From Alistipes sp. (GTDB lineage: Bacteria; Bacteroidota; Bacteroidia; Bacteroidales; Rikenellaceae): DNA of 64,000 nucleotides. The notes beneath the pieces are model-generated. The model was not told where the DNA came from. It saw only the letters and a list, made by a program, of their open reading frames with translations, and did no database searches. The position numbers and the translations under genes were made by a program. This document shows, in pieces, positions 23,099 to 31,258 of the stretch. Position 1 is the first letter of the stretch; each line of letters begins with the position of its first letter. Location: NCBI GenBank assembly GCA_017630455.1, contig JAGBVG010000071.1, forward strand, positions 1 through 64,000, in the 5' to 3' direction.

Positions 23099-24283
23099 CT
23101 ATGAGCAACGCTCACACTTTACTGCCAAAATCTCATCCGCAAGATGCTCCAACGCAGGGATATCCGATGGCTTCAAACGCGACATAATTGTAACAACATC
23201 CTCCACAACGCACACATCCTTGAAGCGGTCGATGATATTACGCATCGCACGTCCTGCGGATGGTGCCCACGAGCCATTCTCAATCATACCGATACGACGC
23301 TTGCAGTAGCCCTTGATAGCGAGATGGTGCAAGAAATCGTGCATAGGAGGGAATACGTCAGAGTCGTACGATGCCGCTGCTACAACCAAACGGCTATAGT
23401 GGAAAGCATCCTCCACAGCCAACGCCATATCAGCACGCGACAAGTCGTGAACCACAACATTCTTTGCACCCTTGGCACGCAGGATGTCGGCAAACTTATT
23501 CGCCACCTCAGCAGTATTGCCGTGAATAGAGGCGTATGCAACAACAACGCCCTCATCCTCAGCCTCATATCTACTCCACTTATCATACAAACCAATGTAG
23601 TAGCCGAGATTCTCCGTAAGCACAGGACCGTGCAAAGGACAGATGATAGCGATGTCGAGCGCTGCAGCCTTCTTCAAGAGAGCCTGCACAGGTGCGCCAT
23701 ACTTACCGCAGATATTAAAGTAGTAGCGACGTGCCTCACCAGCCCACTCCTCGTCGTGAGCAAGAGCACCAAACTTACCAAAACCATCAGCCGAGAACAG
23801 AATCTTCTCCAAGCTATCGTATGTCACCATAACCTCTGGCCAGTGAACCATAGGGGCCATAGCAAAGTGGAGTGTACGACCACCGAGCGAGAGTGTACCA
23901 CCCTCCTTAACACCCATAGTGCGACCCTCAAGCTCAACATCAAAGAAGAACTGAGGCATCATCTTCACCGCCTTATCCGATGCTACGACCTGCATATTTG
24001 GATACTTCTCCAACACCTTAGCAATAGAGCCCGCGTGATCAGGCTCGAGGTGCTGAACAACGAGATAATCAGGTGTACGACCATCGAGAGCTGCCTCCAA
24101 ATTCTGCAACCACTCGTCACACTTACGACGATCTACGGTATCCATCACCGCAATCTTCTCGTCGAAGATAATATATGAGTTATACGACACGCCATTTGGC
24201 ACTACATACTGGCTCTCAAAGAGATCGATATCGGTATCGTCAACGCCGATATAAACTACACTTTTGGTTATATTCTTAATCAT
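23099..24283 (-). CDS. FprA-family A-type flavoprotein (flavodiiron protein)
   Basis: 394 aa from the ATG at 24283; an upstream codon would add 19 residues that do not fit the family. The metallo-beta-lactamase diiron domain carries HLEPDHAGS (HxExDH) and later HWPE and HGP histidines; the flavodoxin domain has the FMN loop YASIHGNTAE. These enzymes reduce O2 to water or NO to N2O in anaerobes, receiving electrons from rubredoxin or a flavoprotein. No rubredoxin gene is adjacent. It is divergent from the zinc-binding-protein gene. Confidence 0.94.
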   Translation of the reverse strand: MIKNITKSVVYIGVDDTDIDLFESQYVVPNGVSYNSYIIFDEKIAVMDTVDRRKCDEWLQNLEAALDGRTPDYLVVQHLEPDHAGSIAKVLEKYPNMQVVASDKAVKMMPQFFFDVELEGRTMGVKEGGTLSLGGRTLHFAMAPMVHWPEVMVTYDSLEKILFSADGFGKFGALAHDEEWAGEARRYYFNICGKYGAPVQALLKKAAALDIAIICPLHGPVLTENLGYYIGLYDKWSRYEAEDEGVVVAYASIHGNTAEVANKFADILRAKGAKNVVVHDLSRADMALAVEDAFHYSRLVVAAASYDSDVFPPMHDFLHHLAIKGYCKRRIGMIENGSWAPSAGRAMRNIIDRFKDVCVVEDVVTIMSRLKPSDIPALEHLADEILAVKCERCS

Positions 24284-24361
24284 TTTGCACAAGTTTTGTT
24301 TTCGTGGTACAAATATCTTAATTTTTACAGATAAAAACAAACTATACGAATACTTTTTTTA

Positions 24362-24369
24362 TACCTTTG
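24362..24369 (+). promoter_or_regulatory. -7 box of the metal ABC transporter genes
   Basis: TACCTTTG, exact consensus, 38 nt upstream of the start at 24408. No Zur-type palindrome was recognised with confidence. Confidence 0.55.
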
Positions 24370-24407
24370 CATCTATAACACTATTCATAAAATCGATTGA
24401 ACTCACT

Positions 24408-25268
24408 ATGATTCGCAAAATAGCAATATTCGTACTACTTGCATCAATGATGGTCGGATGCGACAACGCCCTAAAAAGCAACGGCAACGAAACGATATTC
24501 GTAACTATCACACCCCTTAGAATGTTAGCCGAGGAGATCACCTGCGGAGACTTTCCAGTCGAGGTTCTTGTACCCGAAGGGGCATCTCCCGAGACCTACG
24601 ACCCCACAGCGCGCCAGCTTACCGAGGCTGAGGATGCACAGCTACTCCTCTCCACAGGACTCATAGCTTTTGAGCAGAACCTCGTAATCCGCATCTCTAA
24701 CCACCAAAACATTGTCGACCTCTCGGAGGGCATCACACTGCTTCGCGGCAGCTGCACACACAACCACTGCTCACACAGCCACGGCATAGATCCCCACATC
24801 TGGACATCGCCGCGCGCACTTAAGAGAGCGGTATCGACCATCCATCGCGAGGTTATGGAGCGTTATCCCGACTCCACGAAGTACAGCGATGCCGCGCAGC
24901 TGCTTATAGAGCGCATCGAGACCTTGGACCAAGAGTGTAAGCAGAAGATCACAGAGGCGGGAGCTAAGGCTATAATGATCTACCACCCTGCCTTCACCTA
25001 CTATGCCAACGACTACGGCATCAACCAGATAGCCATAGAGCAGGAGGGCAAGGAGCCTACGCCACGCCAGCTTACTACCCTTGTGGAGCAGGCTCGCAAA
25101 AATAACATTCGTAATATCTTCATACAGCCACAATATAGCATAGACAAGGTTAAGCCGCTGGCCGAGGAGTGCGACGCGGAGATAATCATCACCGATCCGC
25201 TTGCTAATGATATTTTAGCGGAGATAGAGCGTGTAACAGATATAATATGTGGCAGCTATGCAGAGTAG
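24408..25268 (+). CDS. zinc-type metal ABC transporter substrate-binding lipoprotein
   Basis: 286 aa from the ATG at 24408, which gives the lipoprotein signal MIRKIAIFVLLASMMVGC. Family features: VPEGASPETYDPTARQ, a His-rich loop HNHCSHSHGIDPHIW, and the later YHPAFTYYANDYG and ITDPLA segments. The cluster A-I solute-binding protein family binds Zn2+ or Mn2+; the His-rich loop favours zinc. The stop overlaps the start of the ATPase gene, indicating coupling. No permease gene follows. Confidence 0.9.
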   Translation: MIRKIAIFVLLASMMVGCDNALKSNGNETIFVTITPLRMLAEEITCGDFPVEVLVPEGASPETYDPTARQLTEAEDAQLLLSTGLIAFEQNLVIRISNHQNIVDLSEGITLLRGSCTHNHCSHSHGIDPHIWTSPRALKRAVSTIHREVMERYPDSTKYSDAAQLLIERIETLDQECKQKITEAGAKAIMIYHPAFTYYANDYGINQIAIEQEGKEPTPRQLTTLVEQARKNNIRNIFIQPQYSIDKVKPLAEECDAEIIITDPLANDILAEIERVTDIICGSYAE

Positions 25269-26037
25269 AGAGGCCATCATCACACTCCGCGACGTCGGTG
25301 TGCGTTACGATAATGTAGTTGCATTGGAGCACACCAATATCGACATCTACAGCGACGACTTCATAGGCATCATAGGTCCTAATGGCGGCGGCAAGAGCAC
25401 TCTTATAAAGAGCATTATGGGCATTGTGGAGCATAGCGGCAAGGTCGAGTACGCGCCATCTATTATGCGTGGTGGCAAGCCACATATCGGCTACCTACCC
25501 CAAATCTCCAATTTCGACAAGGAGTTTCCCATCTCGGTTATGGAGGTGGTGATGTCGGGTCTGCAATCGGAGCGCAAGCTCTTCGGAGGCTACGGCAAGA
25601 GGGAGCGCGCAAAGGCTATGGAGACCCTCGAGAAGGCGCACCTCACACACTTGGCAGATAGACCTATTGGCACTCTATCTGGAGGTCAGATGCAGCGTGT
25701 GATGCTCTGTCGCGCCATCATCTCCAACCCCAAGGTGCTAATCCTCGACGAGCCTACCAACTTCGTAGACAACAAGTTCGAGAACGAGCTATACAACCTC
25801 CTGCACCACCTGGCAGATGAGATGGCCATCATAATGGTTTCGCACGACATAGGCACTATTTCGAGTGTGGTGCGCAGCATTATGTGCGTGAATCGCCACG
25901 TGCATCGCCACGACTCGAATATAATAACAGAGGAGCAGTTGCGTAATTACAACTGCCCCATCCAACTTATCTCGCACGGCAACATTCCCCACACCATCCT
26001 TGGCGAGCATCACAACTGCCCGCACTGCAAGGAGTAG
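25258..26037 (+). CDS. metal ABC transporter ATP-binding protein
   Basis: 259 aa from the ATG at 25258, inside the 3' end of the binding-protein gene. Walker A GPNGGGKST, signature LSGGQMQR, Walker B VLILDEPT and the H-loop SHD are intact. The C-terminus ends in a Cys/His-rich tail GEHHNCPHC, which may sense or chelate metal. It belongs with the zinc binding protein; the membrane permease expected as third gene is missing because the next gene is on the opposite strand with no gap. Confidence 0.93.
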   Translation: MQSREAIITLRDVGVRYDNVVALEHTNIDIYSDDFIGIIGPNGGGKSTLIKSIMGIVEHSGKVEYAPSIMRGGKPHIGYLPQISNFDKEFPISVMEVVMSGLQSERKLFGGYGKRERAKAMETLEKAHLTHLADRPIGTLSGGQMQRVMLCRAIISNPKVLILDEPTNFVDNKFENELYNLLHHLADEMAIIMVSHDIGTISSVVRSIMCVNRHVHRHDSNIITEEQLRNYNCPIQLISHGNIPHTILGEHHNCPHCKE

Positions 26038-28764
26038 CTATCCCCTCACCGCTGCCGACACGAAGCGTACCACATCGGGGATGAGCAACACAGGAGATGT
26101 TATCGCCATTATGAGCATCCAGTCCTCTGCCGTGATAGGCTTCACATTGAAAATATCGCCGGCAAACGACACTATAACTATCTGACCCACAAGGATAACC
26201 GCAGCGATAAGCAGGAAATACTTATTGTACGATTCCTTTACACGCTGAGGGTTACGGAAGAGGTCGACTATATCGCCTATCAAGCTACGATTCGTGCGGA
26301 AGTACTTGACATTAAACAAATTCCAGAACTGCATAAGCACAAATATCGAGAAGTAGATACCCATCTCCTCACCCGTGAGGTGCTCTGTCACCTTCTCGAG
26401 GCTGAACACCTCGGTAAAGAATATGCCTATGTTCTCTGCAGCTATCATATCTGCCACCGAGGTTATCTCAACGTGGAACATATACTGCCACAATGCCGCA
26501 AGGAAGATAAAAAATGTCAATCCTGTAAGCACGATACGCCACAACATCCTACGGTCGATGATATGACTCTTAGGATCACGCGGCTTCTCGCAAAGCACCT
26601 CCTTGTCGGGTGGCAACGACGACAACGCCATAGCGGCAAAGGTATCCATAATAAGGTTCACCCACAGCATCTGCGTAACCGTAAGTGGCGAGTCGTAGCC
26701 TATAAACGCTCCAAAAAGCACTATTAGACAAGCACATAGGTTAATGGTCATCTGGAAGATGATAAAGCGGCGAATGTTGAGATAGAGCGATCTACCCCAC
26801 ATTATCGCCTTGTTGATACTTGCGAACGAATTGTCGATAATCGTAATGTCGCTCGCCTCCTTAGCACGCGACGTGCCATCACCCATCGACAATCCCACCT
26901 GAGCCTTGCTGAGTGCTGGGGCGTCGTTAGTTCCATCTCCCGTCACCGCCACAACTTCGCCATTTGACTGCAGCAGCATCACAAGACGCGCCTTGTCGTC
27001 GGGACGTGCTCGAGAGATAATCTTCAACCTATCGTCCCTTAGCAACTCACGCGCCTCCTCCTCCGCAAGAGCAGCAAACTCGGGACCCGAAATTATCTGC
27101 CCCTCCTCCGACGATGTTATGAGGCCTATCTGGCGACCAATCTCCATTGCCGTTCCTGGAGTATCTCCCGTGACAATTATCACTCTCACAGCCGCGGAGT
27201 TCATACACGTATCTATAGCCTCGGCAACGTCATCGCGTATAGGGTCGGAGATTCCCACCACGCCGAGGAAACGCATATTACCATTCTCCTCCGCAGCAAA
27301 GCCCAACGTGCGCATAGCTCGCGACTGATAACCGCGAAGTGTAGCCTCGTAGCGAGCCACATCACACCCCACACACATCGACATCAACACCTCGGGAGCA
27401 CCCTTGATGAAGCGTACGCGACGTCCCGATGCAGACTCCTGCACCTCCGTAACCATCATCTTGGTCTCGGTCGAGAATGGCACTTGCGAGAGGATGTTAT
27501 ATCTGTCGCGAATCTCGGCATACTCCCTGCCCTGCGCTTGCAACCACATCAGCAACGCACCCTCCGTAGGGTTGCCAATTGGCGTAAGCCTTCCATCCTC
27601 CATCGTAAGCTCCGCCGTGGAGTTCACAGCCATACAATCTACTATATCGCTCAAATCCGCCGCATTGCTCATCTCTATCTCCATCACCGTCATACGGTTC
27701 TTGGTGAGCGTACCTGTCTTATCGGTGCATATCACCGTCGCAGCACCCATCGTCTCACACGCGTGGAGCTTGCGCACAAGGCTATTCTCCTTGAGCATAC
27801 GGCGCATACTCATAGCGAGGCTCACCGTAACACTCATAGGCAGACCCTCTGGCACGGCAACCACAATAAGCGTAACGGCAATCATCACCGAGGCGAGGAT
27901 AAACTGCAGCAGCTCTACCCAACCTAGCTCCCCCTCTAAGCCTCCCGAAAGCCATAAGATGAGCATACGCCCCACGATGATGAGTGTTGCAATGATGAAA
28001 CTCACACGCGAAATCCATCCTCCGAGCTGCTCAAGTTGCTGATTCAGCGGAGTCTCGACATCACTCCCCTCCGAAGCGCGCGCCACGCCCTTACCCTCCT
28101 CGGTAGCCATACCAACTGCCGTAACCTGCATAACACCGCTACCCTCGATAATCGTCGAGCCACGCAGTGCAAAATCTGAAGGATAGGTAGCCTCGGCATC
28201 AAACTCCTCGGTATCGGTATACTTGTTTACATACGGCTCGCCCGTAAAGTTCGACTCATCGACACGCAGCCCCAACGCCTCTAAGAGCGTTCCATCGGCA
28301 GGAACCTCATCACCAGGCTCGAGACGCACCACATCACCCACTGTAACATCCTGCTTCTCCACGAGGTACATCTTCACTCGCCCACTCTCATCCCTGCGCA
28401 GCACCTTCACAGGGCGCGAATCCTTCACCTTATTCAGAATATCGAACTCCTTACCCGCCTTAACCTCGAACACAAAACCTACGCCAGTGGCAAGTAGCAG
28501 TGCTAACAACACTCCCACAGGCTCAAACAGCACCGAGAGAGCATCGCCCATAACCAATACCTCGTACAACGACAGAGAGAGGGACAACACAAATGCCACC
28601 ATCAACACTATGATGATCGGGTCTTTAAACTTCTGGAGATATGCCCACCACAGCGACTCTCGTTCTGGCGGCGGGATAATATTTCCACCCTTACCCTCAG
28701 CCACCGCACGATCGTTGATGATATGGCAAATATCTGCAAAACTGTTATTACTCTTCTTATACAT
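26038..28764 (-). CDS. calcium-translocating P-type ATPase, PMCA-like (P2B)
   Basis: 908 aa from the ATG at 28764; a TTG nine codons upstream is less likely. Phosphorylation motif CTDKTGTLTKN, the M4 ion-binding motif VAVPEGLPMSVT, the TGD loop VTGDTPGTA and hinge VTGDGTNDAPALSKA are all present. Ten membrane segments are expected, with the C-terminal cation ATPase domain from about residue 690. It exports Ca2+ (or Mn2+) from the cytoplasm. It is convergent with the ABC ATPase: the two stops abut at 26037/26038. Confidence 0.92.
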   Translation of the reverse strand: MYKKSNNSFADICHIINDRAVAEGKGGNIIPPPERESLWWAYLQKFKDPIIIVLMVAFVLSLSLSLYEVLVMGDALSVLFEPVGVLLALLLATGVGFVFEVKAGKEFDILNKVKDSRPVKVLRRDESGRVKMYLVEKQDVTVGDVVRLEPGDEVPADGTLLEALGLRVDESNFTGEPYVNKYTDTEEFDAEATYPSDFALRGSTIIEGSGVMQVTAVGMATEEGKGVARASEGSDVETPLNQQLEQLGGWISRVSFIIATLIIVGRMLILWLSGGLEGELGWVELLQFILASVMIAVTLIVVAVPEGLPMSVTVSLAMSMRRMLKENSLVRKLHACETMGAATVICTDKTGTLTKNRMTVMEIEMSNAADLSDIVDCMAVNSTAELTMEDGRLTPIGNPTEGALLMWLQAQGREYAEIRDRYNILSQVPFSTETKMMVTEVQESASGRRVRFIKGAPEVLMSMCVGCDVARYEATLRGYQSRAMRTLGFAAEENGNMRFLGVVGISDPIRDDVAEAIDTCMNSAAVRVIIVTGDTPGTAMEIGRQIGLITSSEEGQIISGPEFAALAEEEARELLRDDRLKIISRARPDDKARLVMLLQSNGEVVAVTGDGTNDAPALSKAQVGLSMGDGTSRAKEASDITIIDNSFASINKAIMWGRSLYLNIRRFIIFQMTINLCACLIVLFGAFIGYDSPLTVTQMLWVNLIMDTFAAMALSSLPPDKEVLCEKPRDPKSHIIDRRMLWRIVLTGLTFFIFLAALWQYMFHVEITSVADMIAAENIGIFFTEVFSLEKVTEHLTGEEMGIYFSIFVLMQFWNLFNVKYFRTNRSLIGDIVDLFRNPQRVKESYNKYFLLIAAVILVGQIVIVSFAGDIFNVKPITAEDWMLIMAITSPVLLIPDVVRFVSAAVRG

Positions 28765-28830
28765 CCTCGTTAAGTTATTTATCACTGGCAAAGATAATAT
28801 CTTATGAGCTTATAAAGAGTTACATTTCTG

Positions 28831-29343
28831 TTAAATTCTATCACCCGCGATGCCGCAAAGCCTACTTTTTAGATACTCCGCAACGATACGTGCCGCACAT
28901 CCCACATACTCCACACAGGGGCGCTTCTTGTAATACTCCTCGGTGCGGGCTGATGGCATAGCCGTCTCGGCACGCTCAACCATAGGCTCCAAGCCCAGCA
29001 ACCTGCGACATACGATATCGCCATTCTCCTGGCGGAAAGCATCGGCAAAGTGCTGCACAAGGGCGTAGTTCGCCTTACGCTCCTCGAGGTTACTCGGATC
29101 AACAGCAGGAGATATCGCGCCCGCAAGAAACGCCATACCACTCACCGTGCCACACACCTCACGCATACGTCCCATACCTCCACCAAATGGGGCTGTGAGA
29201 CGCGCCAATATCTCGGGGCTCTGCTCCATAACATCGTCAAAGGCCATCACCACAGCCTGTGCGCAGTTATATCCCGACTTGAAATAGCCACAAGCACGCT
29301 CCACGCGCTCCTGAACATCAATGATAATTTCTTTTTTCTCCAT
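28831..29343 (-). CDS. C_GCAxxG_C_C family redox protein
   Basis: 170 aa from the ATG at 29343. The family motif is read in SGYNCAQAVVMAF and later EVCGTVSGMAFLAG, with a third cysteine group PCVEYVGCAARIV near the end. These small proteins of anaerobes are thought to have redox-active cysteines or bind a cofactor; function is not established. The gene shares a compact divergent promoter region with the gene at 29394. Confidence 0.87.
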   Translation of the reverse strand: MEKKEIIIDVQERVERACGYFKSGYNCAQAVVMAFDDVMEQSPEILARLTAPFGGGMGRMREVCGTVSGMAFLAGAISPAVDPSNLEERKANYALVQHFADAFRQENGDIVCRRLLGLEPMVERAETAMPSARTEEYYKKRPCVEYVGCAARIVAEYLKSRLCGIAGDRI

Positions 29344-29351
29344 AATGTTTT

Positions 29352-29372
29352 TATATTTGCACTCCAAAGATA
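29352..29372. promoter_or_regulatory. overlapping divergent promoters
   Basis: TATATTTG on the plus strand (29352-29359) serves the rightward gene at 29394; TATCTTTG on the minus strand (29372-29365) serves the leftward gene starting at 29343. The -7 boxes are 5 bp apart, so each start site lies in or next to the other box and the two polymerases should exclude each other. Confidence 0.55.
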
Positions 29373-29393
29373 CGTTTTTTTAGAAGAATAACA

Positions 29394-29840
29394 ATGGACT
29401 ACCCTACTCTGAACTACCCACCCATACAACTTCGTGCTCGCCGTGGCACGGGAGGCCGCACCGAGATCTATGATAAGCTGCGTGCCAAGTGGCTTGTTTT
29501 GACTCCCGAGGAGTGGGTGCGCCAGCACGTCGTATGCTTTATGCTCACGCATTGCGGATTTCTCCCACAGCAGATCGTCGCGGAGTATCCAGTGAATATC
29601 AACGGTATGCCGCAACGTGCCGATATCGTAGCCTACGACACCAATGCCAAGCCCTACATCGTTGTGGAGTGCAAGGAGACGGGGGTAAAGATTGACGACG
29701 AGGTACTACGCCAAGTAGTGCGCTACAACTCCATAATCGGATGCCGATATATAGTGATCACCAATGGATTAAAGACATTCTGCTACCGACGCGACGAGCA
29801 TAGCTATACGCCGATCGACCACTTTCCAAGTCAGGAATAA
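29394..29840 (+). CDS. HSDR_N-type (PD-(D/E)XK) domain protein
   Basis: 148 aa. The nuclease-like core PQRADIVAYD, then PYIVVECKE, matches the D...ExK arrangement of the type I restriction enzyme R-protein N-terminal domain (HSDR_N_2), here as a single-domain protein. Such stand-alone proteins are common housekeeping-like genes in Bacteroidota and are not evidence of a restriction system; no hsdM or hsdS is present. Role unknown. Confidence 0.85.
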   Translation: MDYPTLNYPPIQLRARRGTGGRTEIYDKLRAKWLVLTPEEWVRQHVVCFMLTHCGFLPQQIVAEYPVNINGMPQRADIVAYDTNAKPYIVVECKETGVKIDDEVLRQVVRYNSIIGCRYIVITNGLKTFCYRRDEHSYTPIDHFPSQE

Positions 29841-29859
29841 AATAGTCTGATATAAAATA

Positions 29860-29891
29860 TTAAAGCCTCCCGAGATTTCGAGAGGCTTTAA
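29860..29891. terminator. bidirectional terminator
   Basis: TTAAAGCCTC and GAGGCTTTAA make a perfect 10-bp stem between the convergent genes at 29394-29840 and 29913-31247. Confidence 0.75.
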
Positions 29892-29912
29892 TATATATGT
29901 GGACGTATGTGA

Positions 29913-31247
29913 TTACAAATACTCCGACTCGCCCTCCTCGTCAATCCAAGGCACGGTCTTCATATCCTCAGTTGTCATCTCCGCCACCTGCTCGTCTGTG
30001 AGCAATGCAGCCTCACCATTCTCAAACTCCAAATCTGAGAACGAGCTGATTGTAAGCTGATAAGAGGCCCAGTCATCAGAGTTTGCCTTGTAGTCCGACT
30101 TCTGCGCATAGATGCCGTAGATAGCTGTAATTGTAGCCTTCTCGCCATCCTTGCAGACGTTGCGGCGCGCAAAACGTGAGTAACCACTCGAGCGTAATGC
30201 GTAAACGCCATTTGCAGAACAGATTGTAGCCTCAGGGTCGTATGTAAACAACACCGAGCCATACAAGCTGCGACCAGTAATCTCCTCCTTATAAGCCCAG
30301 TGATACCAACCCTTGGTTACAGTAGGACGAGGATCGGTGTACAACCAGCTTGGGTAGATATTGTCATACGAGCCACTCTTCATAGCTGGGTTTGTAACAC
30401 CATCCTGATTAGGTACTCCGGCATAACGGCACTGCAAATCCTCGAAGCGCATCAAGCGACCGAACATCAACTCGCGCTGCGAAATCTCGAACACCTTGCG
30501 AGTGATACCGTTAGAGTCTGTCTTCTCAGTACCGTAGAACTTACCATCCTTCTCTACCATTACAGGGTCAAAGACCTCCTCGTAATTCTCAGGTGTTACG
30601 GTGATGATATCGACATTTGGAGCATAGCGCAACCACTCCTCATACTCACCCACCTTCAACTCCGACCTCTCGCCAGCAAAGACATAGCGGTCGATAACCT
30701 CCTGAAGCTCGATGTTAGAGTTAGCGTAGAACTTATGCTCACCAGCCTTGTTCCACGACTCCGATGGCGCACCACCGAGTGAGAGCATCATACGATAGTT
30801 ACCCAAGTAGAGACCCGTAAGGCGCACATATACCCACGAGCCATACTTATATCTCACGCCAACGTTGTTGTTGAGCTTAAGCTCGATACCCGAGGTCTCA
30901 TCCTGAATATAGAGCGACTTGTAGACATTACCCTGCTCATCGTTAGAGGTAACCTTACCCTTGATATATACGTCGTGACCCACGAAGATATCCTCGCCCA
31001 CGATAGCATACTTGGTGTTGTTCCAACCGCTGTTGACACCTGTATTGCTTATTGAGCCAAACTTATCGTTATAGGCATACTTCAACTCAGCAATGGTGAT
31101 ATACTCAGCCTCGGGGAACATCTCCTCAAACGACTTATCGGTATATGGCACACGTGGCGCCACATCCTGTAAACTCTCATAACAGCCAACTGCCGATACT
31201 GCCACGGCAATCAACAAAATCAACTTCTTCAAATTCATAATATTCAT
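29913..31247 (-). CDS. DUF5689-domain lipoprotein
   Basis: 444 aa. Signal and lipobox LIAVAVSAVGC; an in-frame ATG three codons in is an equally good start. Residues about 45-220 are a DUF5689/OB-like region (YITIAELKYAYN, VYIKGKVTSNDEQGNVYKSLYIQDETSGIEL, cited in part), followed by an uncharacterised region rich in aromatic residues. Last gene of the five-gene leftward locus, 11 nt after the TonB receptor, so it likely works as its surface-exposed lipoprotein partner, in the position SusD-like proteins hold in other loci. Confidence 0.82.
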   Translation of the reverse strand: MNIMNLKKLILLIAVAVSAVGCYESLQDVAPRVPYTDKSFEEMFPEAEYITIAELKYAYNDKFGSISNTGVNSGWNNTKYAIVGEDIFVGHDVYIKGKVTSNDEQGNVYKSLYIQDETSGIELKLNNNVGVRYKYGSWVYVRLTGLYLGNYRMMLSLGGAPSESWNKAGEHKFYANSNIELQEVIDRYVFAGERSELKVGEYEEWLRYAPNVDIITVTPENYEEVFDPVMVEKDGKFYGTEKTDSNGITRKVFEISQRELMFGRLMRFEDLQCRYAGVPNQDGVTNPAMKSGSYDNIYPSWLYTDPRPTVTKGWYHWAYKEEITGRSLYGSVLFTYDPEATICSANGVYALRSSGYSRFARRNVCKDGEKATITAIYGIYAQKSDYKANSDDWASYQLTISSFSDLEFENGEAALLTDEQVAEMTTEDMKTVPWIDEEGESEYL

Positions 31248-31258
31248 CGTTTTAGCTG

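Noticed and set aside
23144-24178. 344-codon open frame on the plus strand opposite the flavodiiron gene
   Set aside because: It is fully antisense to a gene with clear motifs and arises from strong codon bias; the peptide has no recognisable domain.
29394-29840. Type I restriction system
   Set aside because: Only a single HSDR_N-like domain is present, with no helicase, methylase or specificity gene.
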